The notes: generated from the letters alone by a model not told the origin. 64,000 nt of DNA from Microbulbifer salipaludis (GCF_017303155.1 NZ_JAEKJR010000001.1:124001-188000), one strand, 5' to 3'. Counted from the first letter of the stretch, positions 1 to 9,525 are shown. A program made the numbers and translations.

Positions 1-393
1 GGCGCACACCAGCGACGCGGCGAGCAGGTATTTGGGCGCCATGCCGACCAGCGACGCCCCCCAGTTACCCCCAAAAAAATCGTAATCGATTAGCACCCGG
101 GTAACGCTACTCAGCAAATACATCGCGACAAATGCCGCAATTACATGTGCCGCCGAGATCGATCTCTGCCAGCGCACCTTCAGTGTCACAGCCAGCCCAC
201 TGAGCAACAGCACCATACCCCACTCTTTCAGCCAGAAGATCTGTGAGTCGATAAAGTCATAACGACCGCCGCCCACATAGTGGCGCCAGAAGTAGCAGTA
301 GAGGTTGTACAGCAGAAAGAAAAGAAGCCAGATGCTCCCCGCACGCGCGTACGGAGACGGGCAGCCCTGCCAGATTCTGGATAGTGCGCTCAT
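1..393 (-). CDS. Multi-spanning membrane protein, N-terminal part only
   Basis: An open reading frame begins with ATG at 393 and runs off the left edge, giving 131 residues without a stop. It starts MSALSRIWQG and contains hydrophobic stretches near residues 18-36, 52-70, 76-95 and 112 onward, so it is an integral inner-membrane protein with several passes. A TAAGGA stretch lies upstream, a little far for an ideal ribosome site. No signature motif is visible in the fragment. N-terminal sensor domains of membrane-anchored LytTR regulators or histidine kinases can look like this, but that is only a guess because the diagnostic C-terminus is outside the window. Confidence 0.6.
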   Translation of the reverse strand, partial: MSALSRIWQGCPSPYARAGSIWLLFFLLYNLYCYFWRHYVGGGRYDFIDSQIFWLKEWGMVLLLSGLAVTLKVRWQRSISAAHVIAAFVAMYLLSSVTRVLIDYDFFGGNWGASLVGMAPKYLLAASLVCA

Positions 394-660
394 GATGAAA
401 CAGGTAAGTCCTTACTCGGCGCGTACGTTACCAAAGGTGAGCGGATTTTCAAATCACCGGTCCTTACCCCAAGAGCACTACCAGTCATATGGCTGCACAC
501 CTGGCGATAATTGTTGCGGGGAAACTTATTGATTTCCTGCCCCGTCTTTGGCGGGATAGTATGTTAGAAATGAGAATCTGTGGATATTTTCAGAAGTTCG
601 CTATTGCAGGCGGAAGGGGGGAATAGCCATGGCAGAAAAAAGCGAACAGTGGAGTAAATC
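394..660. other. Divergent upstream region
   Basis: This 267-base stretch separates the minus-strand membrane protein from the plus-strand acetyltransferase, so both promoters should lie here. I see no convincing -35/-10 pair. A GGAAGGGGG tract at 611-619 is the best ribosome site; it is correctly spaced for the small ORF at 629 rather than for the TTG at 661. Confidence 0.4.
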
Positions 661-664
661 TTGA
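629..664 (+). CDS. Possible 11-codon leader ORF coupled to the acetyltransferase
   Basis: ATG at 629 follows a strong GGAAGGGGG ribosome site by about 9 bases and reads 11 codons (MAEKSEQWSKS) to a TGA at 662-664. That stop overlaps the TTG at 661-663, the best available start of the downstream acetyltransferase (sequence TTGA). This geometry is typical of translational coupling. Alternatively the true gene starts at 629 and a one-base indel breaks the frame. Both readings are inference. Confidence 0.4.
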   Translation: MAEKSEQWSKS

Positions 665-1176
665 GCGTTATTACTTACTATCTGGAAATGACCGATCCCG
701 CCCAACTCAACGCCAAACCCTGCCCTGAGGGGCTGTCCGTGGTGGAGGCGGAGGAAAAGGAGTTCCGTTTCAATCGTTATCTCTACCAGCTGGTGGGCGA
801 GCCCTGGCAGTGGAACGACAAGCTCAAGGAATCCGACGAGACCTGGCAGGAATACGCTGAGCGCGATGGGTTGCGCACCTGGGTGGCCTACTACCGCGGC
901 GCCATCGCCGGTTATTTTGAACTGGAAAGACAGCCCAACGATGAGGTACAGATTGCCTACTTCGGCCTGGCGCCGCGATTTATTGGCCGCGGTTTTGGCG
1001 GGCACCTGCTAAGCCGGGCGCTGCAGGAGGCGTGGCAATGGTCACCCTGCCAGCGCGTGTGGGTGCACACCTGCACGTTGGATCACGAAGGCGCGCTGGC
1101 CAATTATCAGGCGCGCGGCATGCAGATTTATCGCACCGAAGTGGACACGCCACCCTCGCCAGACGAACCCACCTGA
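661..1176 (+). CDS. GNAT-family N-acetyltransferase
   Basis: A 171-residue cytosolic protein of the GNAT fold, which transfers an acetyl group from acetyl-CoA to an amine. The acetyl-CoA pyrophosphate loop is visible around residues 100-112 as APRFIGRGFGG, preceded by the beta-strand IAYFGL. The C-terminal segment YQARGMQIYRTE matches the usual last strands. The substrate cannot be told. The start is TTG, overlapped by the stop of an 11-codon ORF that carries the better ribosome site. The gene converges on the DUF1570 peptidase, with a hairpin terminator between them. Confidence 0.82.
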   Translation: MSVITYYLEMTDPAQLNAKPCPEGLSVVEAEEKEFRFNRYLYQLVGEPWQWNDKLKESDETWQEYAERDGLRTWVAYYRGAIAGYFELERQPNDEVQIAYFGLAPRFIGRGFGGHLLSRALQEAWQWSPCQRVWVHTCTLDHEGALANYQARGMQIYRTEVDTPPSPDEPT

Positions 1177-1200
1177 CAGCCGCCAGTTTTCTGCAGGCGA

Positions 1201-1223
1201 AAAAAAGGGGAGCCAGGCTCCCC
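1201..1223 (-). terminator. Intrinsic terminator of the DUF1570 peptidase gene
   Basis: GGGGAGCC and GGCTCCCC form an 8-bp stem with a one-base loop at 1207-1223. On the minus strand the stem is followed by a T tract (A tract 1201-1206 on the plus strand). It lies between two convergent genes. For plus-strand transcription there is no T tract, so it mainly serves the minus-strand gene. Confidence 0.75.
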
Positions 1224-1263
1224 TCAAGCTTTCCACCTCATCGGCAGACTCACATACTCGGTA

Positions 1264-2856
1264 TCACGGCGATGCCTTGGTGCCAGCGCCCGGAGACGAC
1301 TGCCCCTTGTCTTTCACCATCGCCTTGCCCTGAATCTTGCTCTGGGGGCCGGAGCCATCCGCAAGCGTGGGCTTGAGTTCGGCGAGCATATTTTTCATCT
1401 GGTTGTACTCGGCCTCGTCGGTGAGTTCCAGCATCAGCGGCTGCGCTACTTCGGCGAAGTACTGTGCATCTTTGCGCTCGTAGAGCTCCTGCGCCAGCCA
1501 CTGGGCGATATGTAACTCGCGGGGCGCACGGCGGTAGGCCTGCTCCAGCATTTCCACATACTGCGCCTTCGGATAACCCAGCATCTGCATGCTGATCGCC
1601 AGACCGTACCAGTTCATCGCCTCGCCGGACTGGTTGTTCACCAGCTGCACGAACTTGTCCCGCGCACCCTTGAGTGCGGTTTTGTCACGATCGCCACCGA
1701 GGGTGGTGATTTCGCGGTTCAGCCACAACCAGGCCTGCGCCTTCTGGTACCAGAAGTGTTTGCGATCCGACGGCGCCACCTGGGCCAGCAGGCGCGCGGC
1801 CTGGTCGAAGTCACCCGCGCGGGTAGCTGCATCGGCACGCACTGCGGAAAGCTCCGGAGAGTACAGCTCCTCGCGCTCGGCAAATTCCACCAGCTCGTGC
1901 ACACCGTGGGTGTTGTAGCCAGACTTCACCAAGAAGCGGGCCAGTTCCACAACGGCTTCCTCGCCACTCATTGTGCGCAACTTCGGACGCTTGGACTCAA
2001 AGGTGGCAGGTACCTTGCCGCGGGCGAGCTGGAAGCGGCCTTCGCGGAACTGATCGTTGTAGACCTGCTCGATCTCCTCGATCGACATGCCCAGGTTTTT
2101 GGTCAACGCCTTCACCGGGTCCGCGCCGTTGTTGTAGTCGGCAACGAATTGCTTGAACGCCTCGGCCTTGCCGCTCTTCATGATGATCCAGTGCGCCAGC
2201 ATCCAGCCACTGGCATAGATGCGACCTTTTTCTTCATCCGGGGTGTTGTGCACGGTGGCGCGCAGCAGTTCCTGCAGGGGCACCGGGCTGGTGTACAGCA
2301 GGGTCATGGCCCGCTCGCCGGGGATGGCACCGATATCGTAGGTATTGCCCGGGCCAAAGGTCATGGTGGACATGAACTCGGCAAAGCCCTCGCTGTACCA
2401 GTACGGATAGTGGGTAGTGGTGCCGTTGTAACTCAGGAAGTGAGTGTATTCATGGAACAGGAACTCACGCGCTTCCAGCTGGCGCTCACCGGTGCGGCCA
2501 TCCAGATTCACCAGGGCATAACTACCCTCGGCGGTAGTATCGAACAGGCCATTGGTCAGCTCGGACAGGTCCTCACCCACCAGGCCGGCATAGCTTTCGC
2601 GGTCGGCGGCAGCGTAGATGGTCAGCTTGGCGCCGTCGTCTTTCGCGCCCAGCAGGCTCAGAGCGACCGCACGGTAACGCTCCAAATCCTCCGCCAGGCG
2701 GCGCACCGAGTTGGGCTCACCATTGGTGACGATGTGAAAGTTAGCGCTGTCAATTTCGTACCAGGTGTCTTTCGCGAGGTTGTCCGCCATGACATCGCTG
2801 GTAAACAGCCATGCGCCGGAAAAAACGACCAAGTACGAGAGTATTCGTGAAAACAT
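1264..2856 (-). CDS. Secreted DUF1570 / peptidase MA-like zinc metalloprotease with C-terminal repeats
   Basis: 530 residues from ATG at 2856. That start was chosen because it opens a signal peptide (MFSRILSYLVVF, cleavage near residue 24, VMA-DN); longer in-frame extensions have no such signal. A gluzincin active site is visible: HEYTH at residues 135-139 and SEGFAEF about 17 residues later, supplying the third zinc ligand. After the protease domain the protein is alpha-helical and TPR-like (about residues 310-500). The tail is hydrophilic and rich in Lys, Gly and Ser. It probably acts in the periplasm on an unknown substrate. The gene is monocistronic and ends in its own hairpin terminator. 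Confidence 0.8.
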   Translation of the reverse strand: MFSRILSYLVVFSGAWLFTSDVMADNLAKDTWYEIDSANFHIVTNGEPNSVRRLAEDLERYRAVALSLLGAKDDGAKLTIYAAADRESYAGLVGEDLSELTNGLFDTTAEGSYALVNLDGRTGERQLEAREFLFHEYTHFLSYNGTTTHYPYWYSEGFAEFMSTMTFGPGNTYDIGAIPGERAMTLLYTSPVPLQELLRATVHNTPDEEKGRIYASGWMLAHWIIMKSGKAEAFKQFVADYNNGADPVKALTKNLGMSIEEIEQVYNDQFREGRFQLARGKVPATFESKRPKLRTMSGEEAVVELARFLVKSGYNTHGVHELVEFAEREELYSPELSAVRADAATRAGDFDQAARLLAQVAPSDRKHFWYQKAQAWLWLNREITTLGGDRDKTALKGARDKFVQLVNNQSGEAMNWYGLAISMQMLGYPKAQYVEMLEQAYRRAPRELHIAQWLAQELYERKDAQYFAEVAQPLMLELTDEAEYNQMKNMLAELKPTLADGSGPQSKIQGKAMVKDKGQSSPGAGTKASP

Positions 2857-3209
2857 ATTCTGATCACCCGGTTTTTCGCCAAACTTGCAACCGATCACTT
2901 TTTGATCACCGTTGCGCGAAAAGCCACAATACAGGTTTTTACTGTTCAAAAAAAGAACAATCTTAAACGGGAACCTGTAATTCACCCTGGGCATATAGCG
3001 GTCACAGACCGGACGGTCAGACACAGCCATAAAATGACTACAAGGTTCTGCGTAAACCTGCACGCCACTGACCGATAACCAATTCACAGTCATTAAATCG
3101 CAGTAGCCCCCTGCAACGGCAAGTTTCCTAGACTCGGAGGGACCGGCCAGCCCCTGGCGTCGGCCGGTGCGATGCAGCCGTAAAAAACATAATAAAGAGA
3201 GAAAACATC
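2857..3209. other. Divergent intergenic region, 353 bases
   Basis: This region separates the minus-strand peptidase from the plus-strand hydrolase and should hold both promoters. It is AT-richer near 2880-2970 and contains short direct repeats of GACCGGACGGTCAG type around 3005-3025. I recognise no regulator site and no gene. Confidence 0.4.
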
Positions 3210-4769
3210 ATGAAAACACTCGCCCTGCCGGCGTTGCTGGCGGCCGCCCTGTGCTCCCTGTTCACCCCTGTTACCCGGGCAGACCCCACCTTTATTGCCG
3301 ACCTCGACATCACCAGCTTTGATGGCACCGAGATCGACGCCAACCTGTTTGTGCCCGAAACGCCCCCCCCCAGCGGGGGCTATCCCACGGTCCTGTTCAC
3401 CAACAGCTGGATCCTCGACAAAAACCAGTATCTGCTGCAGGCGGCGGCACTCGCGGAAGACGGCTATCTGGTGATGAGTTATTCCACCCGGGGCTTCGGC
3501 ACCTCCGGCGGCCTCGTGGACGTGGCCGGTGACAACTCCATCGCTGACGCCGGCGTACTGATCGACTGGCTGGAGGCCCACTACCCGGTCGGCAAGCTGG
3601 CCATGGCGGGTATTTCCTACGGTGCCGGTATCTCCCTCGTCACCGCCGCCCGCGATCCGCGCGTGGATGCGGTCGCCGCCCTGTCCGGCTGGTCCGATGT
3701 GATCGAAGGGCTCTACCCCAACAACACCGTCAACCTGGTGTGGGGCACGATCCTCACCACTACCGCATTCAACCTGGAACCCGAGGTGGACACCATCTGG
3801 CACAACCTGCGTACCACGCAGAATATTCAGGCCGTTGAGGACTTCGCCGCCCCGCGCTCCGCGCTTGCCTACGTCGGCGAACTGAACCGCAACGGCACCG
3901 CCGTGTTGATGTCCAACAACTTCGCCGACTACCTGTTCAAGCCCAACAGCATGACCCAGCTCTACAGTCTATTGGACGGCCCCAAGAAGTTGCTACTGAA
4001 CCCCGGCACCCACGCGGTGACCGAGACCCTGGGAGGCAACGACGGGCATATCTGGGCCACCACCTTCCGCTGGTTTGACCGCTACCTGAAAGGCGAGGCC
4101 AACGGTATCGATAGCGAGCCGAAAGTCGACATGACCGTGCGCATCAGCAACCGCCTGGAACAGTTCGACGACTTCCCGGTTACCCAGAAAGCCAAGCGCT
4201 ACTATCTCCACCCCAGACTCTCGTACTTCAATAACGCCAGTATGAAAACCAGCCCCTACAGTGGCTGGGGCTGGAACAACGACTTTCACGGCGGCGCCGA
4301 TACCAAGGCCGGCACCGGTATACCGGTGATCTCCGACGCACTGGAAGGATTCGGTATTCCCGTATTCACCAACATGACCGGTATCAACGGCTACTACGCC
4401 ATCGAATACAACTCGCCCATGCACTGGAGCACCTTCAAAATCCGCGGCACCCCCTCGCTGGAGATGTGGATCAAACCCAGCAAGCCGGAGGTCCAGCTGC
4501 AGGTACACCTCTACGACACCGACCCGCTCGGCTGGGGCCGCCTGATTACCCACGCCCCCATCACCCTGCGCAACCTGCAGGTGGGCCAAGCGCAGAAGAT
4601 CTCACTGGACCTGTTCACCACCTCCTACGACGTACCACCCGGGCATGTGGTAACCCTTGCGATCGATACCGAAGGGGCGCTCTACCAGAAGCCGCAGGAT
4701 AGACACTATGAAATCGAGGTGCCTTACCGCAGCAGCCGGCAATCGGTGCTGACGATTCCGCATTTGTAG
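3210..4769 (+). CDS. Secreted CocE/NonD-family alpha/beta hydrolase (X-Pro dipeptidyl-peptidase type)
   Basis: 519 residues with a clear Sec signal (MKTLALPALLAAALCSL, cleavage after TRA near residue 25). The alpha/beta-hydrolase nucleophile elbow GISYGAG places Ser at about residue 136. SYSTRGFGTSGG precedes it, as in CocE and X-Pro dipeptidyl peptidases. GTHAVTE near residue 268 is the likely catalytic His. The C-terminal third (from about 320) is beta-rich and ends in a jelly-roll-like segment, matching the XPDC domain. Family members cleave ester, amide or X-Pro bonds; the natural substrate is unknown. No partner gene is adjacent; repeat copy A lies downstream. Confidence 0.82.
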   Translation: MKTLALPALLAAALCSLFTPVTRADPTFIADLDITSFDGTEIDANLFVPETPPPSGGYPTVLFTNSWILDKNQYLLQAAALAEDGYLVMSYSTRGFGTSGGLVDVAGDNSIADAGVLIDWLEAHYPVGKLAMAGISYGAGISLVTAARDPRVDAVAALSGWSDVIEGLYPNNTVNLVWGTILTTTAFNLEPEVDTIWHNLRTTQNIQAVEDFAAPRSALAYVGELNRNGTAVLMSNNFADYLFKPNSMTQLYSLLDGPKKLLLNPGTHAVTETLGGNDGHIWATTFRWFDRYLKGEANGIDSEPKVDMTVRISNRLEQFDDFPVTQKAKRYYLHPRLSYFNNASMKTSPYSGWGWNNDFHGGADTKAGTGIPVISDALEGFGIPVFTNMTGINGYYAIEYNSPMHWSTFKIRGTPSLEMWIKPSKPEVQLQVHLYDTDPLGWGRLITHAPITLRNLQVGQAQKISLDLFTTSYDVPPGHVVTLAIDTEGALYQKPQDRHYEIEVPYRSSRQSVLTIPHL

Positions 4770-4809
4770 TCCGTCGCGATACAAGCACTGCAGTAACATG
4801 CTAAGGCCG

Positions 4810-4911
4810 GGTGCCGGGGATTGGTTTTCAAAAGCGTCGGCGACATGGACGTCGCCGACGCAGCGTACAGGGAAGTATTCACAGCGGTTTTGAAAACCAA
4901 TACCCGGTGCC
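4810..4911 (+). repeat. Nested-dyad intergenic repeat, copy A
   Basis: Outer arms at 4810-4833 and 4888-4911 pair over 24 bases with three non-Watson-Crick positions. An inner perfect 11-bp hairpin (4834-4844 with 4851-4861, loop ATGGAC) is followed by a 26-base single-stranded linker at 4862-4887 carrying CAGGGAAGTATTCAC. The same architecture occurs at 17277, 21347 (inverted) and 21551. It lies between two same-strand genes (CocE hydrolase and M1 peptidase) and has no T tract, so it is not an ordinary terminator. Confidence 0.9.
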
Positions 4912-5052
4912 TGGGCGCCACGGAGCTCGCTACAAGGTGCTACCGGGCCGGCACCGGTCTCATCCTATCCCGCCCACCCTGCAAACCACCCCACCCAACC
5001 CGCTACAATGGGGAAAAACCACGAACCAAAAATCCTTCAACAAAGACTTATC

Positions 5053-7818
5053 ATGCGAATTCTTACCCAGCCAGCCCTGCTTGCCGGTCTGATACTGCTC
5101 AGCGCCTGCGGAAGCGATAACCGAGACACCAGCGCCAAAAACACCGGTGACAAGCCCGCAGCCCAGGTGGCCAGCGACGCGCAAACGGCCACCCCGGACG
5201 CCGCTGCACAAGATTCCGGGCCAGGTGCCGAGCAACAGGCACCCGCCGGCAAGCTTCCCGACGGCGTGCGCCCCACCGCCTATCGCCTGAACCTCACCCT
5301 CGATCCCCGGGAAGACAGCTTCCACGGCCAGGTGGAGATCGACATCGCGATCGACACCGCCACCGACCACCTGTGGATGCACGGCAACAACATCGACGTC
5401 GCCAACATCGAAGCCATCGTCCCCACACAAAATGACAAGGTCGTGCCGGCGCAGTACCGCCAGGTGCTCGATAGCGGCGTGGTGCGCGTCGACTTCGACG
5501 AACAGGTCCCCGCGGGCAACATCACCCTGCGTATCCAGTACCGCGCGCCCTTCGACAAAAACCTCGCCGGCCTGTTTAAGGTTGTAGAACAGGGCGAGGC
5601 CTACGCACTGGCCAAATCCGAATCCATCCAGGCGCGCCGCTTTCTGCCTGGCTTCGACGAGCCCGGCCTGAAGGCAACCTACGACATCAGCCTCACCATT
5701 CCCCAAGGCTACAAGGCCATCAGCAACGGGCCGGAAACCGAACGCAGCGACGCCGGCAACGGCATGCAAACGGTGCGCTTCGCACAGACCCGGCCCATGC
5801 CCACCTACCTGCTTTCCCTCGCCGTGGGCCCATTCGATGTGGTGGAACGCCCAGCCATCCCCGCCAACCAGTACCGCAAGGAAGCGCTGCCCCTGCGCGG
5901 TTTCGCCCGCAAGGGCCGCGGCAAGGATATGAAGTACGTACTGGATAAAACCCCGGAGATGCTGCGTATCTTCGAGGAACAGCTGCAGCGCCCCTATCCC
6001 TTCCGCAAACTGGACATCATCGCCGCACCCCAGTGGCCCAGCGGTGCCACCGAACTCTCCGCCGCCATCACCTACCGCGAGCAGCGTATTCTGGTGGAAG
6101 GCGACGAACCCGCGCCCGGCCTGCGCCTCGCCCTGCTGGGCGTGCACGCCCACGAGATCGCCCATATGTGGTTCGGCAACCTGGTGACTCCGCCCTGGTG
6201 GGACGACCTGTGGCTGAAGGAAGGCTTTGCCACCTGGGGCACCCCGCTGGCACTGACCATCATGGAACCCGACGGTGGCCACGACCTGAACGCCGCGGTG
6301 CGTGCCATCAGCGCCATGAAGCTGGACTCCCTCGCCAGCACCCGCGCCATTCGTGAACCGATCACCGACAACAACAACATCCGCAATGCCTACGATGCGA
6401 TTACCTATGCCAAAAGCCTGGGTGTGATTCACATGGTGGATGCGTACTTTGGTGCAGACACCTTTCGCCCCGCCCTCGGCCGCTATGTGGAGCAGTTCGC
6501 CGATGGCGTCGCCGACTCACCGGACTTCTACAAAGTCATCGGCGATGAAACCGGCAGCCCGCAATTGACCGAGACCTTCCGCACCTTCGTGGAACAGAAA
6601 GGCGTACCGCTGCTGTCGGTGAGCGTGAATTGCAGCACCGATGGTGATGCCGAGGTACGCGTTCAACAACAGCGCTACAAGCCGCTGGGCTCCCCGATCT
6701 CCGATGCCGGCCAGCAGTGGAGCATCCCATTCTGCATGCGCGGCAGCGCCGGAGAAGCGCAGTGCGAATTTCTGAGTGCATCACAACAGACCGTGAAACT
6801 TGCCGGTGGCACCTGCCCCAAATGGGTCATGCCCAACGCCAACGGCAGCGGCTATTACCGGTTTAACCTGGAGGAACCCTACTGGCAGGCACTGCTGGAG
6901 GAATTCGACAGCCTGCAGCCAACCGAGCGACTGTCGGTGATCGACAGTGCCTTTGCCGCGTTTGAAGCCGGCGCCCTGAAGCCGGCAACACTGCTGGACG
7001 TGGTGCGCCTCTCGGCGGCCTCGGACAAGCGCCAGGTGGTGGAAGCGCCGCTGGGCTATCTCGCCAAGTACGCAGACCACTATGTGGATAGCGCACACGC
7101 GGAACACTGGCAGGCGCTGCTCAAGAGACTGTACGGCAAAAAAGTGCAGGCGCTGGCGGACAAACGCGACTCCGAAAGCAAACTGCTGCGCAGCCGCCTG
7201 CTCGGCTTCCTCGCCCTGGAAGGCAAGGATCCGCAAACCCGCAAACAGCTGCAGCAACAGGCCGAGGCATTTACCGGGTTTGGCGTAGAGCGAGATCCCA
7301 AGGCACTGGATTCCGACCTGTACGAAAGTGCGCTTACCGTCGCCGTGCAGGATTCCGGCAAGGGATTCCTTGATCACCTGATCAAGGTCCGCAGTGAACT
7401 GGACGACCCGCTGTTCGATAACGCCAGCGCCAACGCCATCGGCCGCGTCACCGATCCATCACAACTAGGCACCGTCCACAGCCTCGCACTGAGTGACGAC
7501 ATGGGCGCACGGGAGGCCTTCGGCCTGATTCAAAACACACTCGCCGAACCAGACCTGCAGGCACGCAACTGGGAATGGCTACAGAACAACTTCGCCGCGG
7601 TCGTCGCCAAGATTCCAGAACAGTGGCGCCGCAACACCCCGCGCTTTGCGGCAAAGTTCTGTGACCAACAGTCGTTACAGCAGGTACAAGCACTGTTTGC
7701 CCAGCAGCAGAAACTGGTACCCGGCTACCAGCGGGCACTGGCGCAGACGGAGGAAGGGATTAACTTGTGTATGGCGCTGAAGGATCAAGGCCAGGCGTTG
7801 GTGAGGAGCTTGAAATAG
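5053..7818 (+). CDS. M1-family aminopeptidase, lipoprotein
   Basis: 921 residues from ATG 5053. This start was chosen because it opens a lipoprotein signal MRILTQPALLAGLILLSAC with a lipobox LSAC at residues 16-19. An upstream in-frame ATG at 5008 would bury it. Zinc site: HEIAH at about residues 367-371 and Glu in LKEGFATW 19 residues later, the standard M1 spacing. The GAMEN exopeptidase motif is replaced by GATEL (about 331-335), keeping the Glu. The C-terminal ERAP1-like helical domain runs to the end. It probably trims peptides in the periplasm, anchored to a membrane. A strong bidirectional terminator follows. Confidence 0.88.
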   Translation: MRILTQPALLAGLILLSACGSDNRDTSAKNTGDKPAAQVASDAQTATPDAAAQDSGPGAEQQAPAGKLPDGVRPTAYRLNLTLDPREDSFHGQVEIDIAIDTATDHLWMHGNNIDVANIEAIVPTQNDKVVPAQYRQVLDSGVVRVDFDEQVPAGNITLRIQYRAPFDKNLAGLFKVVEQGEAYALAKSESIQARRFLPGFDEPGLKATYDISLTIPQGYKAISNGPETERSDAGNGMQTVRFAQTRPMPTYLLSLAVGPFDVVERPAIPANQYRKEALPLRGFARKGRGKDMKYVLDKTPEMLRIFEEQLQRPYPFRKLDIIAAPQWPSGATELSAAITYREQRILVEGDEPAPGLRLALLGVHAHEIAHMWFGNLVTPPWWDDLWLKEGFATWGTPLALTIMEPDGGHDLNAAVRAISAMKLDSLASTRAIREPITDNNNIRNAYDAITYAKSLGVIHMVDAYFGADTFRPALGRYVEQFADGVADSPDFYKVIGDETGSPQLTETFRTFVEQKGVPLLSVSVNCSTDGDAEVRVQQQRYKPLGSPISDAGQQWSIPFCMRGSAGEAQCEFLSASQQTVKLAGGTCPKWVMPNANGSGYYRFNLEEPYWQALLEEFDSLQPTERLSVIDSAFAAFEAGALKPATLLDVVRLSAASDKRQVVEAPLGYLAKYADHYVDSAHAEHWQALLKRLYGKKVQALADKRDSESKLLRSRLLGFLALEGKDPQTRKQLQQQAEAFTGFGVERDPKALDSDLYESALTVAVQDSGKGFLDHLIKVRSELDDPLFDNASANAIGRVTDPSQLGTVHSLALSDDMGAREAFGLIQNTLAEPDLQARNWEWLQNNFAAVVAKIPEQWRRNTPRFAAKFCDQQSLQQVQALFAQQQKLVPGYQRALAQTEEGINLCMALKDQGQALVRSLK

Positions 7819-7845
7819 CAAACCCGGAATCAATAAACGCAACCC

Positions 7846-7875
7846 AAAAAATGGCAGCCTCAGGCTGCCATTTTT
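7846..7875. terminator. Bidirectional intrinsic terminator
   Basis: A perfect 8-bp stem TGGCAGCC / GGCTGCCA with a 3-base loop at 7852-7870 is flanked by five A on the left and five T on the right, so it works in both directions. It ends the M1 peptidase gene (plus) and the sulfotransferase gene (minus), whose stop codon at 7874 touches it. Confidence 0.88.
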
Positions 7876-9475
7876 ATATCCCTGCTTGCGCCAACAGGTC
7901 TCGCATCGGTTGCAGTTGCGCTTCGTATCGTTTCCATTTACCCACGGAAGAGCGGTAAACAGGTTGCCGTACCTGACTTGCACTCGCCGTTGCGGTTCCC
8001 TGCCGCTCGTTCCGATAAAAGTGCTGCACTTCAGGGGACCAGTCCAGTCCACAGAAGCCGTAGAGCCTTCGGGACTCACTTTCGAATTGGTCAACCAGGT
8101 CTTCATACTGAAGATCCAGAAACTCCACTCCACGCATAGAACGCCAAGTGTCCATTAATTCATGATAACGAATAAAGTAACTGGCCAGCTCAGTTTGTTC
8201 GTAAGAAAACGGGTAGGCATTTCTGAATTGCGTTTTGTAAACCGCGTAGCAGGTATCCATAGGATCACGACGCAGATGCACGATGCGCGCAGCGGGCAGT
8301 GCCAGACGAATCAGGCCGACATAAAGGAAATTCATCGGGTTCTTGTCCAGAATAAACGCCGGTGCGCTGTCTGGAGCCCGCTCGTGTAATTCCTGCAAGT
8401 ATCGCCTGCCCAGCGCCTCAAAATCGATACTCGACGCGGCTGAAATGATCGACATTTCCCCAGCCTGCTGTCTCAGCAGATCCTGCGACATCTCCCCCAC
8501 CAGTCGTGAGAAAATGCCAGGCTCACCGGCGGAATACACCTGGCCAGTTGCACACAGAATCCTGTCCACCAGTGTGGTTCCTGTACGAGGCATGCCAAGC
8601 ACAAATATGACGCCCTTTCCGAGCCCGCTCTGTGAATAGGTTTGCTGCAGACGGGAAAATGTCTCCTCAGAAAAAACGGATGCAATCTCGTCGATTTTTC
8701 CCAGATCTTTTTCCAGGGAATATTGAATGATCGAACGACGCAGCCTGCATGCCTCCGCAAGCGCCGCAAAGCTTTCCGCATGATACCCGATGTCCTCCAG
8801 CTCTTTCGCCAGAGCGAAATTCAACTGGCTCGCCGAAGCGATGTCATCATCAACCACAGAGATCGCTTTTCGTATCGCCTGTACGTGATTGCTATTCGCT
8901 GTCTGTCGCCGCAGGTCCGATCTGTTTTTATACGCCTCAGCGTCGGCCGGATTCAACGCGAGCAGTCGATCATAGAGCACCTCCGCACGAGACAAATTTC
9001 CCATGGCGCGATTAGCCGCAGCGCAATTAAAAAGCAGCTCCACACTATCGGGGCGATATTCCAGTGCGCGCTCGTACAACTGCAGCGACAGTTCATGCTC
9101 TTCACACAGCGAGTACAAATAGGCTGCCTGTGCCAACGGCTCTGGATGCTTCAGCTCTGCAGGATTCAACGCATGCAACGTTGACTTTGCCCGACCTTCC
9201 TGGCCCGCCGTTGCGAGTGCACGAGCAAGATGCAAGCCCGTGCTCACCCAGGATTTCGTCTCGCCTTTGGCGGCGTTCCAGGCTGTCTCCAGGCTAGCTA
9301 TGGCTTCGCGGATGCGGCCAGTCGCAGCCTGCACGTCCGCCAACAATCGCCAACCATTGACCAGTGATGGAGCACTGTCCAGCAACTCTTTGACGACGGA
9401 TTCGGCTGTAGACAAATCTTTTGCCCTGAACGCGTGGAGCGCTCTCTGGTACCGGTCTGACAGACTCACAACCAC
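7874..9475 (-). CDS. TPR-containing sulfotransferase
   Basis: About 533 residues. The N-terminal half is built of TPR helices (residues about 5-240). The C-terminal half is a sulfotransferase: 5'-PAPS loop LGMPRTGTTLVDRIL near residue 265, and a 3'-phosphate motif HLRRDPMDTCYAVY near 395. It would transfer sulfate from PAPS to a protein or glycan acceptor. The start is uncertain: GTG at 9475 or 9469. The frame stays open to 9553, but that stretch contains the terminator of the preceding gene, so it should not be coding. It follows a TonB receptor, as is common for TPR-sulfotransferases in marine proteobacteria (recalled, not searched). Confidence 0.85.
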   Translation of the reverse strand: MVVSLSDRYQRALHAFRAKDLSTAESVVKELLDSAPSLVNGWRLLADVQAATGRIREAIASLETAWNAAKGETKSWVSTGLHLARALATAGQEGRAKSTLHALNPAELKHPEPLAQAAYLYSLCEEHELSLQLYERALEYRPDSVELLFNCAAANRAMGNLSRAEVLYDRLLALNPADAEAYKNRSDLRRQTANSNHVQAIRKAISVVDDDIASASQLNFALAKELEDIGYHAESFAALAEACRLRRSIIQYSLEKDLGKIDEIASVFSEETFSRLQQTYSQSGLGKGVIFVLGMPRTGTTLVDRILCATGQVYSAGEPGIFSRLVGEMSQDLLRQQAGEMSIISAASSIDFEALGRRYLQELHERAPDSAPAFILDKNPMNFLYVGLIRLALPAARIVHLRRDPMDTCYAVYKTQFRNAYPFSYEQTELASYFIRYHELMDTWRSMRGVEFLDLQYEDLVDQFESESRRLYGFCGLDWSPEVQHFYRNERQGTATASASQVRQPVYRSSVGKWKRYEAQLQPMRDLLAQAGI

Positions 9476-9525
9476 CCCGTTTTTCTCAACTCTGATACAG
9501 ATGAAATTATTGCCTCTAGCATACA

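Noticed and set aside
4960..6432. 490-codon minus-strand frame opposite the M1 peptidase
   Set aside because: Antisense to a gene with intact zinc site and signal peptide.
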